A stretch of 64,000 bases of DNA. It comes from Mariniblastus fucicola. Its GTDB lineage: Bacteria; Planctomycetota; Planctomycetia; Pirellulales; Pirellulaceae. Made by a program: the position numbers and the translations under genes. Below, in pieces: positions 30,514 to 38,440 of the stretch (position 1 is its first letter; each line of letters opens with the position of its first letter). Location: positions 3,162,001 through 3,226,000 of the forward strand of contig NZ_CP042912.1 of the NCBI RefSeq assembly GCF_008087665.1. The letters run 5' to 3'. The notes under the pieces are model-generated. The model searched no databases and was not told where the DNA came from. It saw only the letters and a list, made by a program, of their open reading frames with translations.

Positions 30514-30901
30514 CGTCGACTGTCCCGTTTTGAACAAAACCAGCTGTTCTCTCACTGCCAGATTTTTTCAAAGCCCGTTCGTGTCGGCAACCCGGGATGA
30601 ATGAAAAAGCGTCAGCGAATTGGCATACCACTCGCCATAAGAGTCACTCGTTCGATTTTGCTTCAATGCCACGAAACAATGCAGCAGCACCACGTTCCAT
30701 GCTAGTCGTGATGGGTTTCCCAAACGTCCGCCTGCCGGGATTCCATCGGCAGCCTTTGCAATCATAACCGTCGCTACAGAAAGTGGGACAGTCTATCAAT
30801 CGGTAAGAATTTCGACCAAACGGAATGTCGTTGAACAGTCGGCGAATTAAGCTCGTATTGGGCATATTTCATTTCTGGCTTCGAGAAACCAGGCAGTATC
30901 A
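30514..30901. other. Non-coding stretch before the NicO gene
   Basis: Nothing convincing is seen here. Short frames on the minus strand lack ribosome-binding sites and family resemblance. The promoter of the NicO gene is expected in its last 100 bases, but no clear -35/-10 pair or copy of the TGCAAT palindrome is present. Confidence 0.4.
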
Positions 30902-31609
30902 ATGCACTCACACGAAATCACTCTAGGGCTTGCCTTTGGGTTGGGGGCACTTCACGCATTGGAGCCAGGGCATGGCAAGACCGCGATGCTGCTGTATCTG
31001 GCGGGCGAGCGGCGAAGCTTGCTCCACCCTCTGGTCATGGGGCTTTCCAGTGCCCTGTCGCATTCGCTTTCGTTGATCGGCATTGCCGCAATCGTCCATT
31101 TGACTCATCACCTGGTAACCGGCGACCACCATCATGCCGACGAAGGTGTCACCGATGTCATGCGATGGGTAAGTGCAGGCATCGTCTTGATCGTTGGTCT
31201 TTGGATGTGTTGGTCGGCTTGGAGGTCAAAGCCTGCTCAGTGCGGATGCAGCCAACACAAGCATGAATGCCACAATCCTGATGAAGCTCAGTCAAACTCT
31301 ACGAAGACAAGCTACTCGATGAGCGCTCTGCTTGGGGCCGCGTTTGGTTTGATGCCTTGTCCGTCGGCGATGGCGGCTTACTTTTCTGGGCTCTCGTCGG
31401 GATCGCCTGTGACTGCCTACATCGTCATCGGCCTTTTTGCGGCCGGAATTGCAACCTCTTTAACCCTGGTTGGAATGGTTGTCCAGCTGTTCGGGAATCG
31501 TTTTACGAACACAAGTTCCCGGCTGTCACGATTGCCATGGAACTATATCCGCGCTGGCTTGATCACGTTGATTAGGTTGGTTTACCTGGGGCATGTCGCA
31601 TTGTACTAG
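30902..31609 (+). CDS. NicO/RcnA-type metal exporter
   Basis: Predicted to transport Ni2+, Co2+ or a related divalent metal across the inner membrane. The 235-residue protein contains the family's first motif ALHALEPGHGKT, an internal His-rich loop (TGDHHHADE) followed by Cys/His residues (CGCSQHKHECHN), and the second motif GLMPCPSAMAAY. Six membrane segments are expected. The His/Cys-rich loop is typical of RcnA-like exporters. It lies at the edge of the zinc-related island, but it has no operator like those of its neighbours, so a shared control is only an inference. Confidence 0.85.
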   Translation: MHSHEITLGLAFGLGALHALEPGHGKTAMLLYLAGERRSLLHPLVMGLSSALSHSLSLIGIAAIVHLTHHLVTGDHHHADEGVTDVMRWVSAGIVLIVGLWMCWSAWRSKPAQCGCSQHKHECHNPDEAQSNSTKTSYSMSALLGAAFGLMPCPSAMAAYFSGLSSGSPVTAYIVIGLFAAGIATSLTLVGMVVQLFGNRFTNTSSRLSRLPWNYIRAGLITLIRLVYLGHVALY

Positions 31610-32020
31610 GTCGCGTTGAATAGGCTGAGCCGCAGTGCGCGTCGCATAGTGTGGCGTTGGATAAAAATCGCGAATCGCGTTTTTCATGGTGCAAGAGCCG
31701 ATCAAGATCCAGGCTCTCCAATGTTTACGTCGGCGCCGAAGTTGTCGGTCTCTGATGCGGTAGTGTGAAACGAGCTCAGCTTTGAGAATCTCCGCACCCA
31801 ACTTACAAAGCCGCTCTTCAGAAGGTGGTCTTCGAATCGCGTGAGCTGGAGCGAAGTGGACGTCCTCACGCAACAGATCCCCAGAGGCACAGGGGGTAAC
31901 TGTAACCAATTGCACAATGGGACATGTTATTCAGACGAGATTCGTGATTTTGCGAAATGCTGTTGCGGCGGGGGTGTATGTGCAATAGGATTGCATCTAG
32001 TGTTTCTCCGTATCGTTTTT
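31610..32020. other. Non-coding stretch containing the first operator
   Basis: About 410 bases without a credible gene. The frame on the plus strand that runs into the DUF1559 gene shows no prepilin-like features before 32021. The only clear element is the palindrome at 31981-31995. Confidence 0.5.
31981..31995 (+). promoter_or_regulatory. Candidate Zur operator 1
   Basis: The perfect inverted repeat TGCAAT-AGG-ATTGCA lies 25 bases before the start of a DUF1559 gene. The same 12 fixed bases with the same spacing occur before the COG0523 GTPase gene at 38441. Its position, close to the start codon, suits a repressor that blocks RNA polymerase. Assignment to the Fur-family protein at 37700 is an inference from location and gene content. 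Confidence 0.65.
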
Positions 32021-33136
32021 ATGGATTGGCCAGACGCAATGGACAAAGCAAGACACGGCCGCGTTCGGACGGCTTTTACGCTGGTCGAATTACTGGTTGT
32101 AATCGCAATCATCGGAATTCTGATCGGAATGCTTGTGCCAGCAGTTCAAGCAGTTCGAGAGGCTGCCAGACGCACTCAATGTGCGAACAACCTTCGGCAA
32201 ATCGCACTTGCAATTCACAACTACGAATCCGCAATTCAGAGGTTTCCTGTCAATCAAATCGGTCCTGGGATGCCAGATGGCAGCGGGGGTTTTTCGACAG
32301 GATATTACAGCTGGTTGGTTACATTGTTGCCGCATTTAGAACAAGGGAATTTGTATGAATCGTTTGCGCTCAGTCAAAACAACGGAGACGGTGATGGCTA
32401 CAAGGTAAGTGAAGCACATCACAACGCAGCCGCCGTCAGGACTCTGGTCGGCGCCTTTATTTGTCCTTCCGACCAACCCAATCAAGACAACACCATTATT
32501 CTCGGCACCGCCAATCCTGCCCCCGGTAGCTATGCTGCCAATGCTGGTTGGCCTTCTTTCGCGACCGGTTTCGGTGGGGAGCGTTCGACCCCCGGTATGT
32601 TTAATGGGGCCATTCCTTTGCATCATCCGTCGGCAAGTGTGACATGGCACGGCAAAAGTGATATCAGCTTCAATTCGGTTACCGATGGGACATCGAACAC
32701 AGCTTTGGTTTCTGAGCGACTAATTCAGCCAGGCAACAGCGGCGATTCGATTGATGGCGGCGATGATCGTCACAGATCACTGTGCATTCTGGCCAGATAT
32801 GAAACTTTGTCGGCAATCAATGATCAGCTGGCCAGTACTCATGCACACATTTTTGAATCAGCTCACATCGGTCGTTCGTGGTCCAGCGGGTGGCCGCTGG
32901 TGGCACCGACTTACATGCACACGCAACCACCCAATGGTTTGATTGGCCACTACGCCAACGGCAGTAGCGTTACGGAAGGCAACTTTATGATTAGTCCAAG
33001 CAGTCGGCATTCAGGCGGAGTCAACGTGGCGTTGATAGACGGTTCCACTCATTTCGTGACAGACCAAATTTCACTCGAGGTTTGGTGGGCTATTGGAAGT
33101 CGAAACGATGGTCGTGCCGAGACGCTTCGCGACTGA
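32021..33136 (+). CDS. DUF1559 protein with type IV pilin-like N-terminus
   Basis: The N-terminus is a class III signal: a short basic leader, then [20 protein letters not shown] as the hydrophobic helix with Glu at position +5 of the mature protein, and [14 protein letters not shown]. The rest is the DUF1559 domain, with the family end motif near SRHSGGVNVALIDGSTHFV (H-x9-D-G). The 371-residue protein is likely processed by a prepilin peptidase and placed in a pseudopilus or in the envelope. ATG 32021 is chosen; ATG 32039 is also possible. It is followed after 55 bases by a PEP-CTERM protein and preceded by a Zur-like operator, so I infer a zinc-starvation role. Confidence 0.88.
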   Translation: MDWPDAMDKARHGRVRTAFTLVELLVVIAIIGILIGMLVPAVQAVREAARRTQCANNLRQIALAIHNYESAIQRFPVNQIGPGMPDGSGGFSTGYYSWLVTLLPHLEQGNLYESFALSQNNGDGDGYKVSEAHHNAAAVRTLVGAFICPSDQPNQDNTIILGTANPAPGSYAANAGWPSFATGFGGERSTPGMFNGAIPLHHPSASVTWHGKSDISFNSVTDGTSNTALVSERLIQPGNSGDSIDGGDDRHRSLCILARYETLSAINDQLASTHAHIFESAHIGRSWSSGWPLVAPTYMHTQPPNGLIGHYANGSSVTEGNFMISPSSRHSGGVNVALIDGSTHFVTDQISLEVWWAIGSRNDGRAETLRD

Positions 33137-33191
33137 CCTGTTCTCTCTATACCCCGATATTTTTCACCTGATTTACGTGGAGACCCAGTAG

Positions 33192-33992
33192 ATGAAACTA
33201 CGAACTATCTTTTTCTTGACAGCGATAACATGTTTGTCTTCGACTGCATATGCTCAACATAACGATATCGAATTCGGTTACGACAACACGGTCAGCCCGG
33301 CCGGCTTTGTGCTTTCCCCTTTGGGCTTCAACACAACGACAGCAGAAGGAATCGTTCTTGTAAAAAGTAACATGGAAGAACTGGACCCATTTACAACAGG
33401 AGATTTTGCTGCAGATCAGCCAGGATTTACGAACAATTTGGCGGAAGGACTGCTGGTGAATCCGGATGACTCCATCTGGTTCAATGCGCTCGATGCATCG
33501 GTGCATTCCAGTTTTGGCGTAGGATACGTGAACTACTTCAATCCTCTGACTAATTCACTGGAAGCCTCCGGCCGCTTGCAAATCGAGGACAATGCCGGCA
33601 GCAATACAGCCAATCTGGTATTGGATGGCGGATTGATCGAATCCGGAACCAATCCGCAATTTATCGGTCTGGCGAATAGCAATGGCTACGTGCACGATCA
33701 TATTACCTGGGATTTGCTGGATGATGCAACTGCGCCGCTTGGTGCTTACGGGATCCTTGGCCAACTGCAAAGCGACTATGCTCCCTTGGGTGGAGGCACA
33801 GATTTGTCGTCTGATCGTTTTTGGATCGTGTTTAATCATGGCATGTCGTCTACGGATTTTGAGAATCTGGCTTTACCCCAATATGGGGTTGGCGCAGTTC
33901 CTGAGCCGGGAAGTTCAGTGTTGATCGGATTGACAGTTTGCTTTTTTGTGACTCGTCGACGGCGCATGGAGGGGCTGAGTCGGGCGAAGTGA
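33192..33992 (+). CDS. PEP-CTERM protein resembling the all3515 Zur-repressed family
   Basis: The protein has a signal peptide ending in AYAQH, a beta-rich domain of about 200 residues with YVHDHITWDL, GAYGILGQL and DRFWIVFNHG, and a C-terminal sorting tail: VPEPGSS, a hydrophobic helix, then RRRR. The central motifs are, to my memory, those of the all3515 family of Zur-repressed PEP-CTERM proteins described in cyanobacteria. The HDH group could bind zinc. GGAGA nine bases upstream supports the ATG at 33192. It follows the DUF1559 gene in what looks like a two-gene operon. The family assignment needs a profile search. Confidence 0.75.
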   Translation: MKLRTIFFLTAITCLSSTAYAQHNDIEFGYDNTVSPAGFVLSPLGFNTTTAEGIVLVKSNMEELDPFTTGDFAADQPGFTNNLAEGLLVNPDDSIWFNALDASVHSSFGVGYVNYFNPLTNSLEASGRLQIEDNAGSNTANLVLDGGLIESGTNPQFIGLANSNGYVHDHITWDLLDDATAPLGAYGILGQLQSDYAPLGGGTDLSSDRFWIVFNHGMSSTDFENLALPQYGVGAVPEPGSSVLIGLTVCFFVTRRRRMEGLSRAK

Positions 33993-34043
33993 GGCAAGTT
34001 TATGAAAACGGTGAACCTCGAAGCGTTTCTGTGCTTTGGCTTT

Positions 34044-35126
34044 CTATTGAGCCAGGCACTGAAGCAATTCGCTTTCAAATTCGGTCCACCCCGACGTCTT
34101 CCGATCGAGAATAATTTCCAGGCGACTATCACGTCGATAGGCTGACTCGAAATAGCCAGTCGCATCTTTGGCGCGATTAATCGTCCACCAATCGTTTTGA
34201 CATCGAAAGACTCCTTTCAATCTAACGATTGGGCGGACGTAGCCCAGCAGGTCGAGCAGTTTGTCCCGGTCAAAAATGTCATCGACGTGGAAGATCCAGC
34301 CGCAGGCATCGTACCCTTTACCAGCGTTTTGAAAACGCAATGGGTTCCGCGGAGTAGGCTGCCGATGAACTTCGCCATCTTCAGTCTGTTTTTCAGGGCC
34401 GTATTCATGGTGAGTGCTACTCTCGGAACTTTGGGGGACCAGCGGGAGTGCTGTGCTCAGGGTGCTCGGTAACGGGTGTGCATCAGCAAAAAGAGGAAAT
34501 CGGTTGATATCAAACTTTCTGTCCAGCAGATCAGTGTCAATCGCGCCAAAACTCGATTCAACGATTAGCTGTTTCGATGGTCTGAAACTTTCTACCCAGT
34601 CGCGACATTGATCTATCAGTGTACGCTCACGGATATCCGACCAGTTCAGAACGACGATGTCGGCCAATTGAACTTGATCTTGAAAAACTGCCGTTTCACG
34701 CCAACGAGGATCTTCCCAATCTTTGGGATCGATCAAACAGATAATGTTGCGGAGGTCAATGACATCGGCAAATTCCGGACTACGCAGTATGTCGACGACC
34801 TTCGCCGGATGGCTCACGCCCGAAGGCTCGAAAATCAAGCGGTCGGGCTTGGTGCGTCGTATGAACTGGGCAAGCAGGGGTTTGAAAGTGAACGCCAAAG
34901 TGCAGCAGGCGCAACCGCCTCCCAGTTCCTCAACGGCGATGCCTGTTAAATCGTTGCCGACCAGCGCGTGATCAATCGAGACCTTGCCGAACTCGTTGAT
35001 CAAGATCGACCAGTTTTGTCCACTGTCGCGCTGCTCGATCAGCTTTGCAATGGCCGTCGTTTTTCCCGATCCAAGAAATCCGACAATCAAATTTGTCGGA
35101 ATTATCTCTCCTCTTTTCCATGGCAC
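34044..35126 (-). CDS. COG0523 (CobW-type) G3E GTPase, paralogue 2
   Basis: COG0523 GTPases act as metal chaperones or insertases; several in bacteria serve zinc allocation. This 360-residue protein has Walker A GFLGSGKTT, the metal-binding GCACC motif in EELGGGCACCTL, the guanine-recognition region VLNWSDI (atypical, NWSD in place of NKxD), and a C-terminal CobW_C domain. A His/Glu-rich linker precedes that domain. It is the last gene of a minus-strand set after merC and the prepilin-peptidase-like gene. The ATG at 35126 gives a short basic leader before the P-loop. Confidence 0.88.
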   Translation of the reverse strand: MPWKRGEIIPTNLIVGFLGSGKTTAIAKLIEQRDSGQNWSILINEFGKVSIDHALVGNDLTGIAVEELGGGCACCTLAFTFKPLLAQFIRRTKPDRLIFEPSGVSHPAKVVDILRSPEFADVIDLRNIICLIDPKDWEDPRWRETAVFQDQVQLADIVVLNWSDIRERTLIDQCRDWVESFRPSKQLIVESSFGAIDTDLLDRKFDINRFPLFADAHPLPSTLSTALPLVPQSSESSTHHEYGPEKQTEDGEVHRQPTPRNPLRFQNAGKGYDACGWIFHVDDIFDRDKLLDLLGYVRPIVRLKGVFRCQNDWWTINRAKDATGYFESAYRRDSRLEIILDRKTSGWTEFESELLQCLAQ

Positions 35127-35238
35127 TTCTTAAGATTCTCCTCGCGATAAGGGCAGATTTGGCTCGACGGAACTGACTTCTATAACTGGTCATCCAAGAG
35201 CTTGTCAACAATTCGTAACACAAGCGAAAGCGTCTGCG

Positions 35239-36723
35239 CTAATTGGATCGCCATAGGTCAGCGATCGATTTCCAAAACGGGTGGTGAAGCACGATTGCTA
35301 TCAATAGCAACACCGTTGGACTGTAGCCTGGTAGCGTTCGAGTTTTCGAAAAGCATCTACAAATCGTCGCCGCCACGAGAAAAATAGTTGAGACCTGCAG
35401 AAGGGCTTGCCAGCCCAGCACAACTCCAGTCAAGCAAAACGCAAACGTCAGAATCGACAATTTTCTGGCAAAAACGACGACGCCAAAAACACGCCCGAAC
35501 AACAAGCCAGCAACGCCGCCAACCATTACCTTCAGCAGTTGATCAACCCATGGGCTGAGCTCGATGGACAGGCCAGGCAGATGCTCGAAAAGGGGGACCG
35601 GGTGGAGGGGAAGATACGCAACGGCCGCCGCAATGAATCCAAGGCCAATGGTGATCGCGAACGTCCGCTTGAGTGGCTGTTGATCCCACTCCATGAGTGC
35701 CAGTACCAACATGGCGCACATGAAAAAGCAATGAAACAAATAGATCCCAATTGCAGGCCATTTCGGGTAGAGGATAATCCACAGGATTCCCTCATGATGG
35801 ATATCCATCAGCGGTACGTTGTTGCAGCCGGTCACAAGCTCATAGAGGAAAAGGGAGCCGAAGATGAATGCGGCAACGATTTCGACAATCAGGTAGCGAG
35901 GTGAGATCGCGCTCGAACAGCTTCGACATTTACCGCCAAGGTTGACGTAGCTAAAAATCGGCAGGTTGTCGATTCGACTAATCTTGTTGCTGCAATTCGG
36001 GCATTGGGAGTCGCGCAACCCAATCGGCTCTCCTCTGGGAATACAGTACGCAGCAACGTTCAGAAAGCTTCCCAGGCATGCACCCAAATATGTGAAAACA
36101 CCAAACACCGCCAATTTTGCGGTTCGAAAAGCGGCCTCATTTACAAGGTTCCAGTTTGGGTCATTCAAGTCCGGTTTCTTCCCGCTGACTTCCACACTCC
36201 AGAGCGAATCGAAAGCCGGGATTGCAACAACGTAGATCATTGCCGGAATGAGCAAGATTCCCCACGCGAGCGCCTTCAATAAAACTGCACGAGTGCTGGA
36301 GCTTATCCAGGCGACTGTTTCAAACGCCAAGGCTACCGCAAGACCAAGCAGCAACAGGAAAACGGACCAATCCGGAATCCCGGAGTTCTCAACTCCCGAG
36401 ATATCATCAGGACTGATCGAAAATGCAAATACGTTGGCAGTCATCAGCCCAACGACCACAACACGAATCATCTGGTAGCCATGTGATGTCAGCAATGTGC
36501 CAAGCACAATCAGGCTGGCAACCAAACAAAGAAACGCCGCTTGATGTTTTAGCGAACCATTCGCGAAACAAATCACCAGCGGCACGATCAAAAGCAACAG
36601 GAAAAGCCGGGCGTACTCGCCGATCAACGAGGAGTCGTAGGGCGTGATTCTTCTGATCGGGGCCTTTCTTGACGTGCCATGTAGAGCCGGCTTCCAATCA
36701 GTCAATTCAGTTTCGTGTGGCAT
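35239..36723 (-). CDS. Prepilin-peptidase-like membrane protein, probably without catalytic Asp residues
   Basis: The 494-residue protein has an N-terminal half of about six membrane helices, then the DiS_P_DiS domain of A24 prepilin peptidases: GACLGSFLNVAAYCIPRG, with two CxxC pairs (CPNC, CRSC) and SPRYLIVEI, and finally the peptidase-like membrane region. In the expected catalytic sites I read LALMEWDQQPLKR instead of a D-x5-PD motif, and GGVAGLLFG instead of GxGD. So proteolysis is doubtful, while the zinc-ribbon Cys residues remain. It lies between merC and a COG0523 GTPase, an unusual place. ATG 36723 is chosen because it lies just after the merC stop. Confidence 0.75.
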   Translation of the reverse strand: MPHETELTDWKPALHGTSRKAPIRRITPYDSSLIGEYARLFLLLLIVPLVICFANGSLKHQAAFLCLVASLIVLGTLLTSHGYQMIRVVVVGLMTANVFAFSISPDDISGVENSGIPDWSVFLLLLGLAVALAFETVAWISSSTRAVLLKALAWGILLIPAMIYVVAIPAFDSLWSVEVSGKKPDLNDPNWNLVNEAAFRTAKLAVFGVFTYLGACLGSFLNVAAYCIPRGEPIGLRDSQCPNCSNKISRIDNLPIFSYVNLGGKCRSCSSAISPRYLIVEIVAAFIFGSLFLYELVTGCNNVPLMDIHHEGILWIILYPKWPAIGIYLFHCFFMCAMLVLALMEWDQQPLKRTFAITIGLGFIAAAVAYLPLHPVPLFEHLPGLSIELSPWVDQLLKVMVGGVAGLLFGRVFGVVVFARKLSILTFAFCLTGVVLGWQALLQVSTIFLVAATICRCFSKTRTLPGYSPTVLLLIAIVLHHPFWKSIADLWRSN

Positions 36724-36758
36724 GCATTTGGTTGGTGAGAAGGAATGTGAAGACCAAG

Positions 36759-37352
36759 CTAGCAACAACCGCAGAGGCAACCATAACGCCGGTTCAGAAG
36801 GTGTCCGGAAACAAGTGCGAGGCCACCGATTGGTGTAAGCCACGGAGCGAGTCGGGTTAGCCAATCTTTCTTTTGTTCGGTCGCTGATGCAACAGAAGGC
36901 TCAGTCGCTTCCTCACTGGCGGCGCAAGAGGCACAATCACATCCGCTGTCAGGCTCTCCGTTTGCCATGGCAGTTGTGCTGTTTGCTGTTGTGGTGGCTG
37001 TCATCGAAGCACCTGATTCACACGACGGGCAACACTCGCCAGCCAGTCCAAATGCCGCAAACGTAATCATGGCCAGCCCGACTGCACCGATGGAAACAGG
37101 AATCCAGTTTCCGTGCTTTCGAATGCCAGGAATGAAAGCAACGATCGCGATGAGAAAGCAAATCAACGCCATCCATTTGTGAAATGACTCGTCTGCAAGG
37201 AAGCTAAGCCCCAAGGCCGGCAAATAGGCGATGACGAAAGGCATCGCGGCACAATGAATTGCACAACCGACCGAAGCGACAATTCCCAATGAATCCCGCC
37301 AGGTTGAATCAGGTACGTCCAATGCATCAGGGTTTATTGTAGTCAGGTTCAT
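36759..37352 (-). CDS. MerC-domain membrane protein
   Basis: The 197-residue protein has the MerC signature GCAIHCAAMPFV in the first membrane helix and four predicted helices. Two Cys-rich loops (CCPSCES, CDCASCAAS) and a C-terminal CLCGCC give it many thiols. MerC proteins move mercury in resistance operons; chromosomal versions without merR/merA, as here, are often near metal regulators and may handle zinc or another soft metal. It starts the minus-strand group ending in COG0523 paralogue 2 and is divergent from the Fur-family regulator gene. Confidence 0.85.
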   Translation of the reverse strand: MNLTTINPDALDVPDSTWRDSLGIVASVGCAIHCAAMPFVIAYLPALGLSFLADESFHKWMALICFLIAIVAFIPGIRKHGNWIPVSIGAVGLAMITFAAFGLAGECCPSCESGASMTATTTANSTTAMANGEPDSGCDCASCAASEEATEPSVASATEQKKDWLTRLAPWLTPIGGLALVSGHLLNRRYGCLCGCC

Positions 37353-37699
37353 TATCCTAGCCTTGTTTTGCGGTGCTCAAAAACGCTGAAGGGGTCATTG
37401 CCACAGTCGCCAGGTCCTGCCGAGCTTGCACTGCATGGAAAAGAGTCCAAGCTGGCAAGTTGAGGAATCCATGCTTTATGCTACTTTATCGCATATGCAT
37501 AACGTGTGCAAGTGTGCGTTTGGGTATCGGCGTTCTGGTTGGTCAATTCCCGCGAAATCGCAAAAAAAAAGCACAACGAACGATCAGCCGTCCCTGGACC
37601 CTTGCTTATTCATCGATTCTGCGAAGAGTCCGTCTAATGACCTGTAGCATCTTTATGCTAGAATGAGCTCGTAAGAACGCGCGATTGATAGTCGGGATC
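37353..37699. other. Divergent control region between merC and the regulator gene
   Basis: About 350 bases without a gene. The left part holds several copies of ATGC/GCAT words (GCATATGC near 37491). A perfect palindrome stands 40 bases before the regulator gene. No exact TGCAAT-N3-ATTGCA site is found here. Confidence 0.5.
37645..37660 (+). promoter_or_regulatory. Candidate autoregulatory operator of the Fur-family gene
   Basis: A perfect palindrome TAGCAT-CTTT-ATGCTA stands 39 bases before the start of the regulator gene. It differs in sequence from the two TGCAAT sites, so it could serve a different protein or be a weaker site of the same one. Confidence 0.35.
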
Positions 37700-38146
37700 A
37701 TGAAGCAGCAAAAAACAGAGAAATTGTCGAACGAATTTGAAGCCATCAAGCAGGCTATTCGCGATGCGGGGCTGCGCGCAACGCCAGCGAGAATTGCAAC
37801 GCTTAAGTTATTGCATGGCGCCAGCTCTCCGTTAACTCACGCGGAAGTTTCCGAAGAGTTGCATGATTTGGGTGTCGACAAAGCTACCGTGTTTCGCAAC
37901 CTCAACGACATGGCAACCGCCGGCTTGCTCCGGAGAACGGAGCTTGGGGATCGAGCCTGGCGTTTTGAGCTGGTTTCCGACGCAGACGATGAGCACGGAG
38001 CGCATCCGCATTTCGTGTGTGTGGATTGTGGTACGGTCTCCTGCATGGATCAGATCAAACTTACCGCCGGAAGTATGCGGCTAAGCAAGGAATTTGGTGA
38101 TGTCACCGAAATCTTGCTTCGAGGACACTGCAAAGATTGCAGTTAA
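37700..38146 (+). CDS. zur: Fur-family metalloregulator, probably Zur
   Basis: The 148-residue protein has the Fur winged-helix domain (residues 15-90, GLRATPARIATLKLL to LLRRTEL) and the dimer domain with HPHFVCVDCG and a final HCKDC. These form the two CxxC pairs of the structural zinc site. Fur, Zur, PerR and related types cannot be told apart safely by eye, but its setting among COG0523 GTPases, an AztD-like protein and His-rich surface proteins favours Zur. ATG 37700 is taken; a TTG at 37685 is possible. The gene is followed by a 294-base gap, then the COG0523 operon carrying operator 2. Confidence 0.82.
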   Translation: MKQQKTEKLSNEFEAIKQAIRDAGLRATPARIATLKLLHGASSPLTHAEVSEELHDLGVDKATVFRNLNDMATAGLLRRTELGDRAWRFELVSDADDEHGAHPHFVCVDCGTVSCMDQIKLTAGSMRLSKEFGDVTEILLRGHCKDCS

Positions 38147-38363
38147 CGTTCCTGTAGATCTTCAGCGCTCCGCCCTTTTCTTCATCCCCTGACGCGTCTG
38201 ACAAGCGTACCGCCAGGAAGCGATCCATCCGTACCGGGATGGCTTGGGCTTTCCCCCAATCCGATTTGCTAATCCGATTGCCACCTCTGAAGCATCGCAA
38301 CCCGTGCAATGTTAATGTGGGCACGTTTACGGGGGCGGTACCAGTGTTGTCCGATATTGCACT

Positions 38364-38378
38364 TGCAATGAGATTGCA
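38364..38378 (+). promoter_or_regulatory. Candidate Zur operator 2
   Basis: TGCAAT-GAG-ATTGCA, within a longer near-palindrome (CAC...GTG outside it), lies 62 bases before the COG0523 gene. It shares all 12 fixed bases and the 3-base spacer with operator 1. Control by the adjacent Fur-family protein is inferred. Confidence 0.7.
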
Positions 38379-38440
38379 TGTGTGTACATTTCTTGTTTGG
38401 TGTTGACGCGAATTCTCGAGTGCCGCAAGGAGTCCCAGAC

